Of a DNA stretch of 64,000 bases, positions 1 through 9,346 are shown piece after piece. The position numbers were made by a program, and so were the translations under genes. The stretch is from the NCBI RefSeq assembly GCF_014205765.1, contig NZ_JACIIZ010000005.1:384837-448836 (forward strand). The letters run 5' to 3'. The DNA comes from Nitrospirillum iridis (GTDB lineage: Bacteria > Pseudomonadota > Alphaproteobacteria > Azospirillales > Azospirillaceae). The first letter of the stretch is position 1; every line of letters begins with the position of its first letter. The notes under the pieces are model-generated. The model was given only the letters and a program-made list of their open reading frames with translations. It did not search any database and had not been told where the DNA came from.

Positions 1-124
1 CCCAGATGCCCCGTGACAAGGCTTGGCGTCGGCCCATTCTGCGCCTATTTTCGGACCCTTGCGACAGGGAAAAGGCCAGGGTTTCCGCCCGTCCCCGCCC
101 CCTTCTGGAGTAACCATCCCCCCC

Positions 125-292
125 ATGACCCGGAACATGACCGACAAGCCGACCACCAAGCCCGGCGCCGAGAAGACCCTGACACGCGAGGAACGCCTGG
201 CGGCCGCGCTGCGCGAAAACCTGCGTCGCCGCAAGACGCAGTCGCGTGAGCGGGAGGACACCGCCGACAGCCCGGCATCCGACGGCGAGTGA
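125..292 (+). CDS. small basic hypothetical protein (55 aa)
   Basis: A 55-residue hydrophilic protein rich in Arg, Lys, Glu and Asp (TREERLAAALRENLRRRK), predicted mostly helical, with no signal peptide or membrane segment. I do not recognise a family. The ATG at 125 follows GGAG at 107-110; a second in-frame ATG at 137 would give a 51-residue form. It lies about 170 bp upstream of dcd on the same strand. A longer frame from 23 exists, but its N-terminal part reads like non-coding sequence. Short basic proteins of this look occur near housekeeping genes in alphaproteobacteria; function unknown. Confidence 0.55.
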   Translation: MTRNMTDKPTTKPGAEKTLTREERLAAALRENLRRRKTQSREREDTADSPASDGE

Positions 293-311
293 ATTGCGGA
301 CCAGCCGCTTA

Positions 312-323
312 ACCACATGTGGT
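312..323. promoter_or_regulatory. 12-bp palindrome upstream of dcd
   Basis: ACCACATGTGGT is a perfect 12-bp palindrome between the small upstream ORF and dcd. It has no T-tract, so a dyad operator is more likely than a terminator. No regulator is suggested by the neighbours. Confidence 0.25.
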
Positions 324-465
324 GGGTGGAACCCAATCCTGAGGCCCATTCCTGGGGCATATGTCCGCCAGATATGGCGTCAAAGTCACCTTGAGCGCCG
401 CGCGGGGAGGGTCTAAGAAGGGATCCGTAATCCTTGCCCGACACCCGACCCCAGGAGTACCGCCC

Positions 466-1020
466 ATGGCCATCATGCCCGACAGCTGGATCCGCGATAT
501 GGCGCAGAACCGGGGCATGATCGAGCCGTTCGTGGAAGCGCAAAAGCGCGAGGGCGTCATCTCCTTCGGCCTCTCCTCCTATGGCTATGACGCGCGGGTG
601 GCCGACGAGTTCAAGATCTTCACCAATGTCGACAGCGCCATCGTCGATCCCAAGCGCTTCGACGACGCCAGTTTCGTGGACCGCAAGACCGACGTCTGCG
701 TCATCCCGCCCAACAGCTTCGCGCTGGCCCGCACGGTGGAATATTTCCGCGTGCCCCGGGACGTCCTGGTGATCTGCCTGGGCAAGAGCACCTATGCCCG
801 TTGCGGCCTGATCGTGAACGTCACGCCGCTGGAGCCGGAGTGGGAGGGCCACGTGACCCTGGAAATCAGCAACACCACCCCGCTGCCCGCCAAGGTCTAC
901 GCCAATGAGGGCCTGTGCCAGTTCCTGTTCCTGAAGGGCGACAGCGTGTGCGAGGTGTCCTACGCCGACCGCGCCGGCAAATACATGCGCCAGCAGGGCG
1001 TGACACTGCCGCGCCTGTAA
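466..1020 (+). CDS. dcd: dCTP deaminase
   Basis: Cytosolic dCTP deaminase, which converts dCTP to dUTP and ammonia and so feeds dTMP synthesis through dUTPase and thymidylate synthase. The 184-residue length fits alphaproteobacterial Dcd. Family motifs are clear: SSYGYDARV near the N-terminus, the nucleotide-binding [10 protein letters not shown], and [13 protein letters not shown] carrying the catalytic glutamate, followed by the C-terminal Q/F-rich strand (EGLCQFLFL). The ATG at 466 is chosen because AGGAG lies at 452-456; an in-frame ATG at 361 would add 35 residues with no family counterpart. murA follows on the same strand after about 120 bp. Confidence 0.96.
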   Translation: MAIMPDSWIRDMAQNRGMIEPFVEAQKREGVISFGLSSYGYDARVADEFKIFTNVDSAIVDPKRFDDASFVDRKTDVCVIPPNSFALARTVEYFRVPRDVLVICLGKSTYARCGLIVNVTPLEPEWEGHVTLEISNTTPLPAKVYANEGLCQFLFLKGDSVCEVSYADRAGKYMRQQGVTLPRL

Positions 1021-1138
1021 ACGCAAGGTCGAGTTTCGAAGGGCGGCCCACCGCCGCCTCAATTCCGCCATACCCCTCAGCCATTCCAGCCGGCATCCCC
1101 CAAGACCGGCATACCTGAACCGATCGGCCCTTATTCCC

Positions 1139-2422
1139 ATGGACAAGTTACGCATCCGCGGTGGCAACCCGCTGAACGGCAGCATTCGCATCAGCGGCGC
1201 CAAGAACGCGGCCCTGCCGTTGATGGCCGCCTGTCTCCTGACCGAGGGGACGCTGACGCTGGACAACCTGCCCCATCTGGCCGACATCACCACCATGGCC
1301 AACCTGCTGGCCCAGCACGGCGTGGACATGGTCTATGAGGGGGGCGCCACCTCCTGCGCCCAGCGGGCGGTCAATTTGACCGCAGGCACCATCACCTCAA
1401 CCGAGGCGCCGTATGACCTAGTGCGCAAGATGCGCGCCAGCGTGCTGGTGCTGGGGCCGCTGGTGGCACGCTTCGGCCAGGCCAAGGTGTCGCTGCCGGG
1501 CGGCTGCGCCATCGGCACCCGCCCCGTCGACCTGCACATCAAGGGCCTGCAGGCCATGGGCGCCAAGATCGAGCTGGAGGCGGGCTACATCCACGCCTCC
1601 GCCCCCGGCGGGCTACGCGGGGCGGAATTCGTCTTCCCCCAGGTTTCGGTGGGCGCCACTGAGAACCTGCTGATGGCCGCCTGCCTGGCCAAGGGCGAAA
1701 CCGTTCTGATCAACGCGGCGCGCGAGCCGGAGATCACCGACCTGGCCCACTGCCTGGTGGCCATGGGCGCCGAGATCACGGGCATCGGCACCGACCGCCT
1801 GCACATCGTGGGCAAGCCCACGCTGCACGGCGCCCGCCACCGCATCGTGTCCGACCGGATCGAGACCGGCACCTACGTCATGGCCGCCGCCATCACCGGC
1901 GGTGAGCTGGAGCTGGTGGGCGGCGTGCTGGAGCATATCCAGGCGGTGGCCACGTCCCTGACCAGCGCCGAGATCGCCTTCACCCCCACTGAGGCCGGCT
2001 TCAAGGTACGGCGGGTCAACGGCGAGCTATTGGGCGTGGACGTGATGACGGAGCCGTTTCCCGGCTTCCCCACCGACCTGCAGGCCCAGATGATGGCGCT
2101 GATGTGCACCGCCAAGGGTGCCGCCATGATCACCGAGACGATTTTCGAGAACCGTTTCATGCATGTGCCGGAACTGGCCCGCATGGGCGCCAACATCACC
2201 GTCCATGGTTCGTCCGCCCTGGTGCGCGGCGTGCCCCGCCTGACCGGCGCGCCCGTCATGGCGACGGACCTGCGCGCCTCGGTCTCGCTGGTCCTGGCCG
2301 GCCTGGCGGCCCAGGGCGAAACCACGGTCAACCGCATCTATCACCTGGACCGCGGCTATGAGCGCATCGAGGACAAGCTGAACGCCTGCGGTGCCGAAAT
2401 GGAACGGCTGAAGGGCGACTGA
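1139..2422 (+). CDS. murA: UDP-N-acetylglucosamine 1-carboxyvinyltransferase
   Basis: First committed enzyme of peptidoglycan synthesis: transfers enolpyruvate from PEP to UDP-GlcNAc in the cytoplasm. 427 residues, the usual length. Visible motifs are the N-terminal [10 protein letters not shown] substrate loop, [16 protein letters not shown] with the fosfomycin-reactive active-site Cys at residue 123 (E. coli Cys115), and [12 protein letters not shown] with the catalytic Asp. The protein is complete and looks fully functional, so fosfomycin sensitivity at this residue would be expected. It is co-oriented with dcd and converges on the diguanylate cyclase gene after a 34-bp gap. Confidence 0.98.
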   Translation: MDKLRIRGGNPLNGSIRISGAKNAALPLMAACLLTEGTLTLDNLPHLADITTMANLLAQHGVDMVYEGGATSCAQRAVNLTAGTITSTEAPYDLVRKMRASVLVLGPLVARFGQAKVSLPGGCAIGTRPVDLHIKGLQAMGAKIELEAGYIHASAPGGLRGAEFVFPQVSVGATENLLMAACLAKGETVLINAAREPEITDLAHCLVAMGAEITGIGTDRLHIVGKPTLHGARHRIVSDRIETGTYVMAAAITGGELELVGGVLEHIQAVATSLTSAEIAFTPTEAGFKVRRVNGELLGVDVMTEPFPGFPTDLQAQMMALMCTAKGAAMITETIFENRFMHVPELARMGANITVHGSSALVRGVPRLTGAPVMATDLRASVSLVLAGLAAQGETTVNRIYHLDRGYERIEDKLNACGAEMERLKGD

Positions 2423-2456
2423 TCGCGCTTGCGCCCCGGGGGCGGCATCATCCCGC

Positions 2457-5400
2457 TCACATGCCGGCGGCGTATTCCACCCGATTGCGCCCCAGGTGCT
2501 TGGCCCGATAGAGCGCCTGGTCCGCCCGCTTGATGATTTCCTCCAGCGACGGCGCCCCGGCCACGCCATGGGCGGAGGAGGGCCCGACGCAAACGACGCC
2601 GAAGCTGCACGTCACCGTCAGGCTGACGCCGAAAGCGTCGATATGGACGCCCGGCGCGCCCTCGTCCGGCCCCCCGTCCAGGACGTGCACCAGACCCGAC
2701 GGCACCTCGCCCAAGGCGATGGGCGTGAGGGAGATGGCGCCATGCAGACGGCTCAACACCTCACCGCAATCATCCTGGCCCAAGCCCGGCAGTAGGATCA
2801 GGAACTCCTCCCCGCCATAGCGTCCGACCGCGTCGTAGCTGCGCACCGCGGCGGACAGACGGCGCGATACCTCGACCAGCACGGCATCGCCCGCCGGATG
2901 TCCGTGGGTGTCGTTGATGCGCTTGAAATGGTCGACATCCGCCAGAACCACGGTCAGGCAGCCATCATCGCGCCGGCGCACCAGTTCCAGCTCCAGGAGA
3001 TCCAGGATGGCGCGGCGGTTCCACAAATGGGTCAGGCTGTCATACATGGCCAGCTGGCGCAGCCGCTCGCGCGAAGCCTCCAGTTCCCGTGTCCGCGCTT
3101 CGACCAGGGTTTCCAGGGTGCGGCGGCGCTCTACATCAGTGTGGGTTCGCCATCGATAGATGGCTATGGCCACGGCGACCAGGGCCACCGCGCAGGCGGC
3201 GAAGAACAGTTTCGTCTGCCACCAGGGCGGCCGAACGGTGAAGGGCACCACGATGGATGGGGCCATGGCTTGAAGCGCCGTGTTTCGGGCCACGATCTCC
3301 AGCGCATACGTGCCGGGCGGCAGGGCGGAGTAGCGGATTTCCTCCGCCGCCGTGACGTTCCAGTCGCCCTCCAGCCCGTTCAGACGATAGCGGTAAATCT
3401 GGCCGCCCCGGCTGCGGAAACTCGGGGTGGTCAGGTGGAAAGTCACGGGAGCGGTGTCCCAGGGTAATTCGAAGCCACCGTCGGGCGGCAACGCCACGCC
3501 GTTGCGTTCTATACCCGTCACCCGGGTCACCAGGGCCGGCCGGTTGAACAGCAGATCCGGCCGGGTGATATGGGTCATGCCCTTGCTGGTGCCCACCCAC
3601 AGCGTGCCATCGTCATCCTCGATCAGCGCGCTTTGGTTGCAGTCATTCCAGACCAGTCCCGTCTCGTGGCCATACTGGCGCAAGGCGCCGGCGCTCCACA
3701 CCAGGATGCCGCTATCGGTGGCCAGCCAGATCCAGCCGCGGCGGTCCTCCAGCACCCCCAGGATTTGCCGATCGCCGGCAAGGTCCTCAGCCACGTCCCC
3801 CACCGGTTGCAGCACCCCGTCGGTCGTCGCGGCGCTCACCGGGGCGGCACCGCGCGATTCCTGGACATGGGCCAGACGCACCGTCTCCCCCCCCAGCCAA
3901 AGGCTGCCGTCGCGGGCGCAAGCGATGACGTTGAACCGGGTCACCGGTGGCAAGCCGGTGATGGCCGGGGCCGTCCACCGCCCGTCGCCATAACGCAACA
4001 GCCCAACCTCGGTGGCGAACCAGAGGGCGCCGGAAGGGGCCTGGCAGGCGCTTGAGACGGAACTGTCGGACGGAATGGGCAAGGCGGTGCCCAAGGGCGC
4101 CACCCTCGGGTTGGGCCCATCCGGCTTGTCGACGACGAAAATGCCCTTCTTGCGGGTCAGCACCCACAGCCTGCCCGACCCGTCGACGAAGACCTGGAAG
4201 ATCAGCGGCAGATGGGCGACGACGACGACGGGGGGCGGCTGGTCCCCCTCGCGTCCCCCGCGGCCGGCGGGGTCCTGGTAGAACAATAGACCGGAGAAGG
4301 TGCCACCCCACAAGCGCCCGGACTTGTCCAACGCCAGGCTGCCCACCTGGTGGTTCTGGATGGCCTGGGCGCCGGGCGCTGGAATGATGTGGGGCGGCCC
4401 GTCCCCATCCGTCTCCAGACGGGCCAAGCCGCCGTCGGTGCCTATCATCAGCTTGCCGGCCCCGTCGCGCCCAAAGGACCAGACGGATTCGTGTATCAGC
4501 CCCTGGCGCGCCGTCCAGTTGACCCAGCTGCGATACCCAACCCAGTGGGACAGGCCCAGCCCAGCCGATCCCACCCACAGATCACCATCATGGTCCACCA
4601 GCAGGGCGCTGACCTCCCGCGCCGGCAGGCCATTGGCGTCGCCTAGTTGCTCCCAGCGGGGGGCGGTGTCGCCCCCGTTGGCCGTTGGCCGGGCCAGGCG
4701 CAGCAGCCCCTGGTCACCGAAGGTGACGATATTGCGGTCCATATCCTGCAGCAGGGGCAGGAAGACCCTGACGTTGGTGCGGGTGGACGGAATGGGCAAC
4801 TGGCTCGTGAACCGGTCGGCCCCCGGTGCCAACGCCAGCAGCTGGTGTTCACCCCGGGCCCAGAGGGTGCCGTCGACATCGCGCAGGACATTGCCCCAGC
4901 GGTCGGGAGAAACGCCCTGGTCCGGCCCCCACAGCCTCAGTTCGCCCCGCCGGATCTCGCAAAGGGCCTGCCCACACCCCAGCCAGATGTCACCCCCGCC
5001 CTGTTCACCAACGCCGAAAACCCGCACACTTTGAATTCGGGTCAGGGCGGGGTTGGCGGTCTTCTGCTGGGTCGAGAAAAAGGGCCGGGCCACCCAGGCC
5101 ACCCCGCCGACAGGCGGGCCGGCCGTTGATTGCCCGGCAGGCGCGGCGGACTTTTCCGCCTCCACCACCAATAATTCCTCGCGCCCCACCACCAGCAGGT
5201 GGCCAGCGTCCAGCGACGCCAGCTTCTGCCCTTGCCATATCGGTACCGGCCGCCCCTCCTGCACCGTCGGGCTGAAGGTGCGGCCATCCCAGCGGTAGAG
5301 CCCCCCCGTTGTGCCCACCCACAGCACCCCCGACGGGGTGACATGGATGGCGCTGACATATGGTTCCCTCAGCCCCTCAGCGGGGCCGAAGCGCATGAAC

Positions 5401-5681
5401 TTTCCGCCATCGAAACGATAGAGGCCGTTTTCCGTACCCACCCACAGGAAGCCCATGGCGTCCTGCGCGAGCGCGGTGATGGACAGGTTGGAAAGGCCGT
5501 CCTCCTGGGTGTAGGAGCGGAAGGCGTACTCCTGCGCGACCAGCGGGGAGGCTGGTAGGAAGGTTCCCAGCCAGACAAGGAAAAGTAGGAGCGCCCCGGG
5601 CACGCGGCGCCGTCCCTGTCTCGCTCCCACGGCGGTCGTCCCCCTGTTCACGGCGGCGACTGATCCCAAAACGTTGAGCAT
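2457..5681 (-). CDS. propeller / Y_Y_Y sensor diguanylate cyclase
   Basis: A 1074-residue membrane signalling enzyme. After a signal-type hydrophobic stretch (about 28-48) come many two-component-regulator propeller repeats (DGLSN..., FLWVGTENGLYRF, VLWVGTTGGLYRW) to about residue 720, a Y_Y_Y domain (about 730-815), one transmembrane helix (about 826-846), a short coiled coil and a C-terminal GGDEF domain. The active-site signature is GGEEF at 956-960, an active variant, and RSYD at 947-950 fits the inhibitory I-site exactly five residues upstream. It should therefore make c-di-GMP in response to a periplasmic ligand, with product feedback. The ligand is unknown; related hybrid sensors often sense glycans. 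It is last in a minus-strand run with the FKBP and 6440 genes. The start at 5681 has a GGGGGA ribosome-binding site. Confidence 0.93.
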   Translation of the reverse strand: MLNVLGSVAAVNRGTTAVGARQGRRRVPGALLLFLVWLGTFLPASPLVAQEYAFRSYTQEDGLSNLSITALAQDAMGFLWVGTENGLYRFDGGKFMRFGPAEGLREPYVSAIHVTPSGVLWVGTTGGLYRWDGRTFSPTVQEGRPVPIWQGQKLASLDAGHLLVVGREELLVVEAEKSAAPAGQSTAGPPVGGVAWVARPFFSTQQKTANPALTRIQSVRVFGVGEQGGGDIWLGCGQALCEIRRGELRLWGPDQGVSPDRWGNVLRDVDGTLWARGEHQLLALAPGADRFTSQLPIPSTRTNVRVFLPLLQDMDRNIVTFGDQGLLRLARPTANGGDTAPRWEQLGDANGLPAREVSALLVDHDGDLWVGSAGLGLSHWVGYRSWVNWTARQGLIHESVWSFGRDGAGKLMIGTDGGLARLETDGDGPPHIIPAPGAQAIQNHQVGSLALDKSGRLWGGTFSGLLFYQDPAGRGGREGDQPPPVVVVAHLPLIFQVFVDGSGRLWVLTRKKGIFVVDKPDGPNPRVAPLGTALPIPSDSSVSSACQAPSGALWFATEVGLLRYGDGRWTAPAITGLPPVTRFNVIACARDGSLWLGGETVRLAHVQESRGAAPVSAATTDGVLQPVGDVAEDLAGDRQILGVLEDRRGWIWLATDSGILVWSAGALRQYGHETGLVWNDCNQSALIEDDDGTLWVGTSKGMTHITRPDLLFNRPALVTRVTGIERNGVALPPDGGFELPWDTAPVTFHLTTPSFRSRGGQIYRYRLNGLEGDWNVTAAEEIRYSALPPGTYALEIVARNTALQAMAPSIVVPFTVRPPWWQTKLFFAACAVALVAVAIAIYRWRTHTDVERRRTLETLVEARTRELEASRERLRQLAMYDSLTHLWNRRAILDLLELELVRRRDDGCLTVVLADVDHFKRINDTHGHPAGDAVLVEVSRRLSAAVRSYDAVGRYGGEEFLILLPGLGQDDCGEVLSRLHGAISLTPIALGEVPSGLVHVLDGGPDEGAPGVHIDAFGVSLTVTCSFGVVCVGPSSAHGVAGAPSLEEIIKRADQALYRAKHLGRNRVEYAAGM

Positions 5682-5796
5682 GACTGTCCCCCGGCTGCCG
5701 CCCCGGGTTGTTCCTGGGCGCCGCCCCGAACGACACCGTGATGTGACGGGGTTGTGCGCAACAACGCAAGATCCCTTTAAACGGGTGCAGGCCCCC

Positions 5797-6318
5797 TTAG
5801 CCGCCCTTGCGCGGCAGTTCGCCCGGCAGGATCTCGAACAGCTCGACCTTGAAGATCAGGGTGGCGCCCGGCGGAATGACACCATCGCCCGACCCCTTCT
5901 GGCCGTAGCCCAGCTCCGCCGGGATGACCATTTCCAGCTTGTCCCCCACATGCATGCGGGGAATCACCTCGACCCAGCCCTTGACCACCTTTTCCAGTGA
6001 CATGACCGTCGTCTCGTCCCGCTGGTAGGAGCTGTCGAAAACCGTCCCGTCGATCAGCCGGCCCTCATAGTGCACCCGTATACGGCTGTTCGGCATGGGC
6101 TGCAGGCCCACGGGAGGCCCCTTGCGCAGGAAGCGGTAGGCCACACCCTCGGTGGACACCTCGACGCCCGGCTGCTTGGCGTATTCCTGGATGAACTGGT
6201 GCTGGGCGTCGACTTGGCCGCCGATGGCCGGCCGGGCGTTCAACTGCGCCTGGGCCGCCCCGGAAAGGGCCAACGTCGCCGCCAGCAGGGTGGAGATTAG
6301 AAATGTGTGCCCGCGCAT
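5797..6318 (-). CDS. periplasmic FKBP-type peptidyl-prolyl isomerase
   Basis: A 173-residue FKBP-fold prolyl cis-trans isomerase. The start at 6318 has AGGAG seven bases upstream and gives a clean signal peptide (MRGHTFLISTLLAATLALSG, cleavage near AQA); the frame extends upstream but without a better site. The FKBP core is recognisable from VHYEGRLIDGTVFDSSY through GWVEVIPRMHVGDKLEMVIP and AELGYGQKG to VIPPGATLIFKVELFEI. Aromatic pocket residues are present, so activity is likely. It probably assists folding of exported proteins. It is 115 bp upstream of the diguanylate cyclase gene on the same strand. Confidence 0.93.
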   Translation of the reverse strand: MRGHTFLISTLLAATLALSGAAQAQLNARPAIGGQVDAQHQFIQEYAKQPGVEVSTEGVAYRFLRKGPPVGLQPMPNSRIRVHYEGRLIDGTVFDSSYQRDETTVMSLEKVVKGWVEVIPRMHVGDKLEMVIPAELGYGQKGSGDGVIPPGATLIFKVELFEILPGELPRKGG

Positions 6319-6439
6319 CAAACCGCTCCTGCGACGCTGGCCGACTTTCCCGCGTGGCCCTGATCGGGCCAAGCGGCGAACCGGCTGCCGGTTGTTCTAT
6401 TCTGGACGGTGGCTTGCCCCCACCCCGCAGCTACAAGCA

Positions 6440-7162
6440 TTACGGCTTGGGCGTGTCCCCGCGCAAGCCTTCCGGCACCGGCGCGTCGATGGGTCCGAAA
6501 TTCATCATGGTGTATCCCTTGGGCAGCTCGAACAGGCCGCCGTCCTGGCGTCCGCGCTTCAGGTCCATGAGATCCAGGCGGATGGCCACGGGGCCATTGC
6601 CATCGTTGGCCGTGCCCTCGACCCGCATGTAGACGCCGTCGGCGGTTGACCAGACCTGGCCTTCGAAGCCGCCCCCCTGGTCATAGGTGCCGACGACGCG
6701 GTAGCGGACCACCGCCTCGCCTCCCAAGGTTTCCCGGCCCACAGCCTCGGACTCCAGCTGGGACAGTCGGGTCAGGTCGGGCGCCGCCTCCGGGTCCTGG
6801 GGAGATAAGGGGGCCGCCATATGTGATTCCGGCTGCAACACGAAAGCGGCGTCACGATCCGGCCGCAGGATGAGGACGGTGCTCAACCCACCGTCCCTCA
6901 TCTCCCGCCGTTCCCGGCCCTGGTCATGGAAGACGCGGAGCTCCTGGCGCACGCCGTTGACGGTCAGCGTCTCCGCCGCCTGATAATCCGCCCCCATCTT
7001 GGGCAGGCCGCCATCGGGCAGATCCGCGGCGGCTTTGGATGGCCGGGGGGCTGTGGTCTTGGGCTGGGCCGACCCGGGCTGGGTGGAGGTGGGCGGCGGG
7101 GCCGCCTGGGCCAAGGCGGCCGGGAAGAGCAACAGCAGGGCGGCAAGACGGGCGAACAGCAT
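6440..7162 (-). CDS. secreted protein of unknown function, DUF4412-like
   Basis: A 240-residue exported protein: signal peptide to about residue 20 (LLLLFPAALAQA), then a Pro/Ser/Thr-rich linker (20-45) and a beta-rich domain. Elements such as RREMRDGGLSTVLILRPDRDAAFVLQP, VVRYRVVGTYDQGGGFEGQVWSTADGVYMRVEG and RLDLMDLKRGRQDGGLFELPKGY resemble the DUF4412/LolA-like beta-sandwich layout, in which a reporter of the form 'RVxG...vWxt.dG' recurs. That assignment is by look only. It heads a minus-strand run with the FKBP gene (about 120 bp downstream). The upstream intergenic region holds copy A of the palindromic repeat family. Confidence 0.8.
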   Translation of the reverse strand: MLFARLAALLLLFPAALAQAAPPPTSTQPGSAQPKTTAPRPSKAAADLPDGGLPKMGADYQAAETLTVNGVRQELRVFHDQGRERREMRDGGLSTVLILRPDRDAAFVLQPESHMAAPLSPQDPEAAPDLTRLSQLESEAVGRETLGGEAVVRYRVVGTYDQGGGFEGQVWSTADGVYMRVEGTANDGNGPVAIRLDLMDLKRGRQDGGLFELPKGYTMMNFGPIDAPVPEGLRGDTPKP

Positions 7163-7210
7163 GGGGCGGGGAGCCCTTTCGGGTGGGAAGCGATGTGGGC
7201 CGGACCCTAA

Positions 7211-7268
7211 AGCAGATCGCGCGAAGGCGGAATCGCCTTTACGCTTGGGACCGCTCGGGAACGCAGTC
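7211..7268. repeat. interspersed palindromic repeat, copy A
   Basis: Copy A of a roughly 60-bp element found three times in the window (also 11251-11310 and 25300-25360). It opens AGCAGATCGC, followed by a hairpin (GAAGGCG, loop GAAT, CGCCTTT) and a tail related to GCTGCTCGCGGACAG. It is the most diverged in the tail. It lies between divergent genes (start at 7162 minus, 7391 plus). Confidence 0.75.
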
Positions 7269-7390
7269 CTTATAGTTTGGTTGGCGACGCGGCCAGTTGC
7301 CCCCCCCCTCCCCGCCGCTCACCCGCAAGGAGCCCTTGCCCATCCCCAAAACCCAGGCTAATCGGGAGAGGTGTTCGAAAGGCCGCCACC

Positions 7391-8662
7391 TTGAAAATCC
7401 TGATCGTTGCCGCCGGGTCGCACGGGGACGTCCTGCCTTTCATCGCCCTGGGTGCGGAACTGCGACGCCGGGGGCATGATCCCCATCTCTTCGCCGTCGC
7501 CGTTTTTGAAGAGTTGGCGCGGCAGGCCGGCCTGCCCTTCACCGCGCTGGGCACCGCGGCGTTCTATGAAACACTGTTGCGCCACCCGGACCTGAACCAC
7601 CCCATCCGGTCGCTGGGCATCATGGCCCGGGCGATGGACCATGGCGGCACCGAGGCATGGGGGACCCTGACGGCGACCATCGCGCCGGGACGGACCCTGA
7701 TCGTCGGCAGCACACTGGCTTTCATCACCCGCTCGCTGGCGGAACGCCACGGCCTGCCCGTTGTCACCGTGCATCTGGCCCCGAGCGTGCTGCGCACCAC
7801 CCACACCCTGCCGCGCCACGGTGGCCCTGTACCCGGCCCCACCGCGCCCCGTTGGGTGAAACGCCTGTTCTGGCGCCTGGTCGACGGTTTGATCGTCGCC
7901 CCCACGCTGGGCAAGGTCATCAACCGGCATCGCCGGGCGGTGGGCCTCGCGCCGGTGCGTCGGCCCATGGCCACCTGGTTGAATCAGGCCGATCTGGTCA
8001 TCGGCCTGTTCCCGGAATGGTTCGCCCCACGCCAGCCGGATTGGCCGGCCACTCTGGCGCTACCAGGGTTTCCCTTGTACGACGCCCCGCCGGGGGTGGA
8101 CCTGCCCCCCGCCCTGCAGGAGTTCCTGGCGGCGGGGGAGCCCCCCGTCGCCTTCACCTCCGGCACCGCCACGGCACTCGCGCTGGATTTCTTCACCACC
8201 TCCATCGCCGCCTGCGGCCTGACCGGTCGGCGGGGCGTGCTGTTGACGCGGCATGCCGACCAGGTGCCGGCCCCCCTGCCGCCGGGCCTGATCCGGGTGG
8301 ACTACGCCCCTTTCAGCCAGCTGCTGCCGCGCTGCGCCGCCTTCGTTCATCACGGCGGCATCGGCACCACCAGCCAGGCCCTGGCCGCCGGCGTGCCGCA
8401 GGTGATCCGCCCCATGGCCCACGACCAGTTCGACAACGCCGCCCGGGCGACCGCGCTGGGCGTCGGGCTATCCCTGAGCACCAGGCGGTACCGGCCCGCG
8501 GCGGTGGCGGGGGCGCTGCGCCACGTCACCACCGACCCAGGCGTCAAACGCCGCTGTGCCGAGGTGGCGGCGCTGGTCAGCGCTGGCGGCGCGATCTCCG
8601 AGGCTTGTGACAGCATCCTGGCGCTGGTCGGCGGCGGCGAACCGGCGGTTCCGGCGCGTTGA
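7391..8662 (+). CDS. GT1-family glycosyltransferase (YjiC/RhlB type)
   Basis: A 423-residue GT-B glycosyltransferase of the UDP-glycosyltransferase type. The N-terminal Rossmann half starts MKILIVAAGSHGDVLPFIALG, with the 'GDVxPf' acceptor-side motif; the C-terminal half has FVHHGGIGTTSQALAAGVPQV and PMAHDQFDNAAR, the nucleotide-sugar binding signature of this group. The start is a TTG at 7391, spaced 8 from AAAGG; no ATG precedes the conserved first strand. Cytosolic or peripherally membrane-bound. Acceptors in this family include lipids, sterols and natural products; none can be deduced here because there is no partner pathway next door. Confidence 0.9.
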   Translation: MKILIVAAGSHGDVLPFIALGAELRRRGHDPHLFAVAVFEELARQAGLPFTALGTAAFYETLLRHPDLNHPIRSLGIMARAMDHGGTEAWGTLTATIAPGRTLIVGSTLAFITRSLAERHGLPVVTVHLAPSVLRTTHTLPRHGGPVPGPTAPRWVKRLFWRLVDGLIVAPTLGKVINRHRRAVGLAPVRRPMATWLNQADLVIGLFPEWFAPRQPDWPATLALPGFPLYDAPPGVDLPPALQEFLAAGEPPVAFTSGTATALALDFFTTSIAACGLTGRRGVLLTRHADQVPAPLPPGLIRVDYAPFSQLLPRCAAFVHHGGIGTTSQALAAGVPQVIRPMAHDQFDNAARATALGVGLSLSTRRYRPAAVAGALRHVTTDPGVKRRCAEVAALVSAGGAISEACDSILALVGGGEPAVPAR

Positions 8663-8962
8663 AGGGCAGGATCAGCGAACCCGCCCACGAGTTCATGGCC
8701 GTTCAACCGCTTGGGCGCGACCATTGGCGATCACGGTAAAGAAACAAGCTATCCCGGGGCGATGCTTGACAACCGTTTGGCCCCCTTCCAAAGTGCCGCG
8801 CGGCGCCGTTCATGAAGGGACGCGCCGGGAAGTGTTTTCATGTCCCGGAACGGGCAGAACGCCCACCCGGCAGGATTTCCTGACCGGCCACCGGATCGGA
8901 GGGGGCACTCTCCCGCGCCCTGTTTCCATCCTCCGCTCAACTTTTGGCTCTTGGGGGTTTGC
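8663..8962 (+). promoter_or_regulatory. 300-bp leader region of cheY
   Basis: No convincing gene here. A TTGACA hexamer at 8766-8771 is followed after 17 bp by a weak CAAAGT, a possible sigma-70-type promoter for cheYZ. Nothing resembling a sigma-54 or class II flagellar promoter stood out. Confidence 0.3.
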
Positions 8963-9346
8963 GTGTCCTTGAATATCCAGGTCCTTGTCGTCGATGACTA
9001 TGCGACGATGCGGCGCATCATCAGGAACCTGCTCACGCAGATCGGCTTCACCAAGATCGACGAGGCCGCCGACGGCGCCGAGGCGCTTGCCAAGCTGCGC
9101 GCGGCCAGCTTCGGCCTGGTCATTTCCGACTGGAATATGGAACCGATGACCGGCCTGCAGCTTCTGAAGGAAGTGCGCGCCGACGTCCGTCTGAAGGGTA
9201 CGCCCTTCATCATGGTGACCGCGGAATCCAAGACCGAGAACGTCGTCGCCGCCAAGGAGGCGGGCGTCAACAACTACATCGTGAAACCGTTTAACGCCGA
9301 CACGCTGAAGAAAAAGATCGAGAGCGTCATCGGCGCGTTGGGATGA
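8963..9346 (+). CDS. cheY: chemotaxis response regulator CheY
   Basis: A 127-residue single-domain receiver. Acid pocket Asp11/Asp12, phospho-acceptor Asp56 (VISDWNMEPMTG), Thr86 and Lys108 are all present, and there is no output domain. When phosphorylated by CheA it binds the flagellar motor switch. The GTG at 8963 is taken as the start because GGGGG precedes it and the protein then begins at the first conserved strand (SLNIQVLVVDDYATMRRIIRNL), close to other alphaproteobacterial CheY proteins; an upstream ATG at 8840 adds a low-complexity tail. The stop overlaps the cheZ start, so the two are translationally coupled. No other che or flagellar gene is in the window. Confidence 0.93.
   Translation: MSLNIQVLVVDDYATMRRIIRNLLTQIGFTKIDEAADGAEALAKLRAASFGLVISDWNMEPMTGLQLLKEVRADVRLKGTPFIMVTAESKTENVVAAKEAGVNNYIVKPFNADTLKKKIESVIGALG

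Noticed and set aside
2423-2456. GC-rich hairpin between murA and the cyclase gene as a terminator
   Set aside because: Very short gap with a weak dyad and no T-tract on either strand.
8766-8794. Strong sigma-70 promoter for cheY
   Set aside because: The -35 TTGACA is good but the -10 is only CAAAGT, so I kept it as a low-confidence note inside the leader region.
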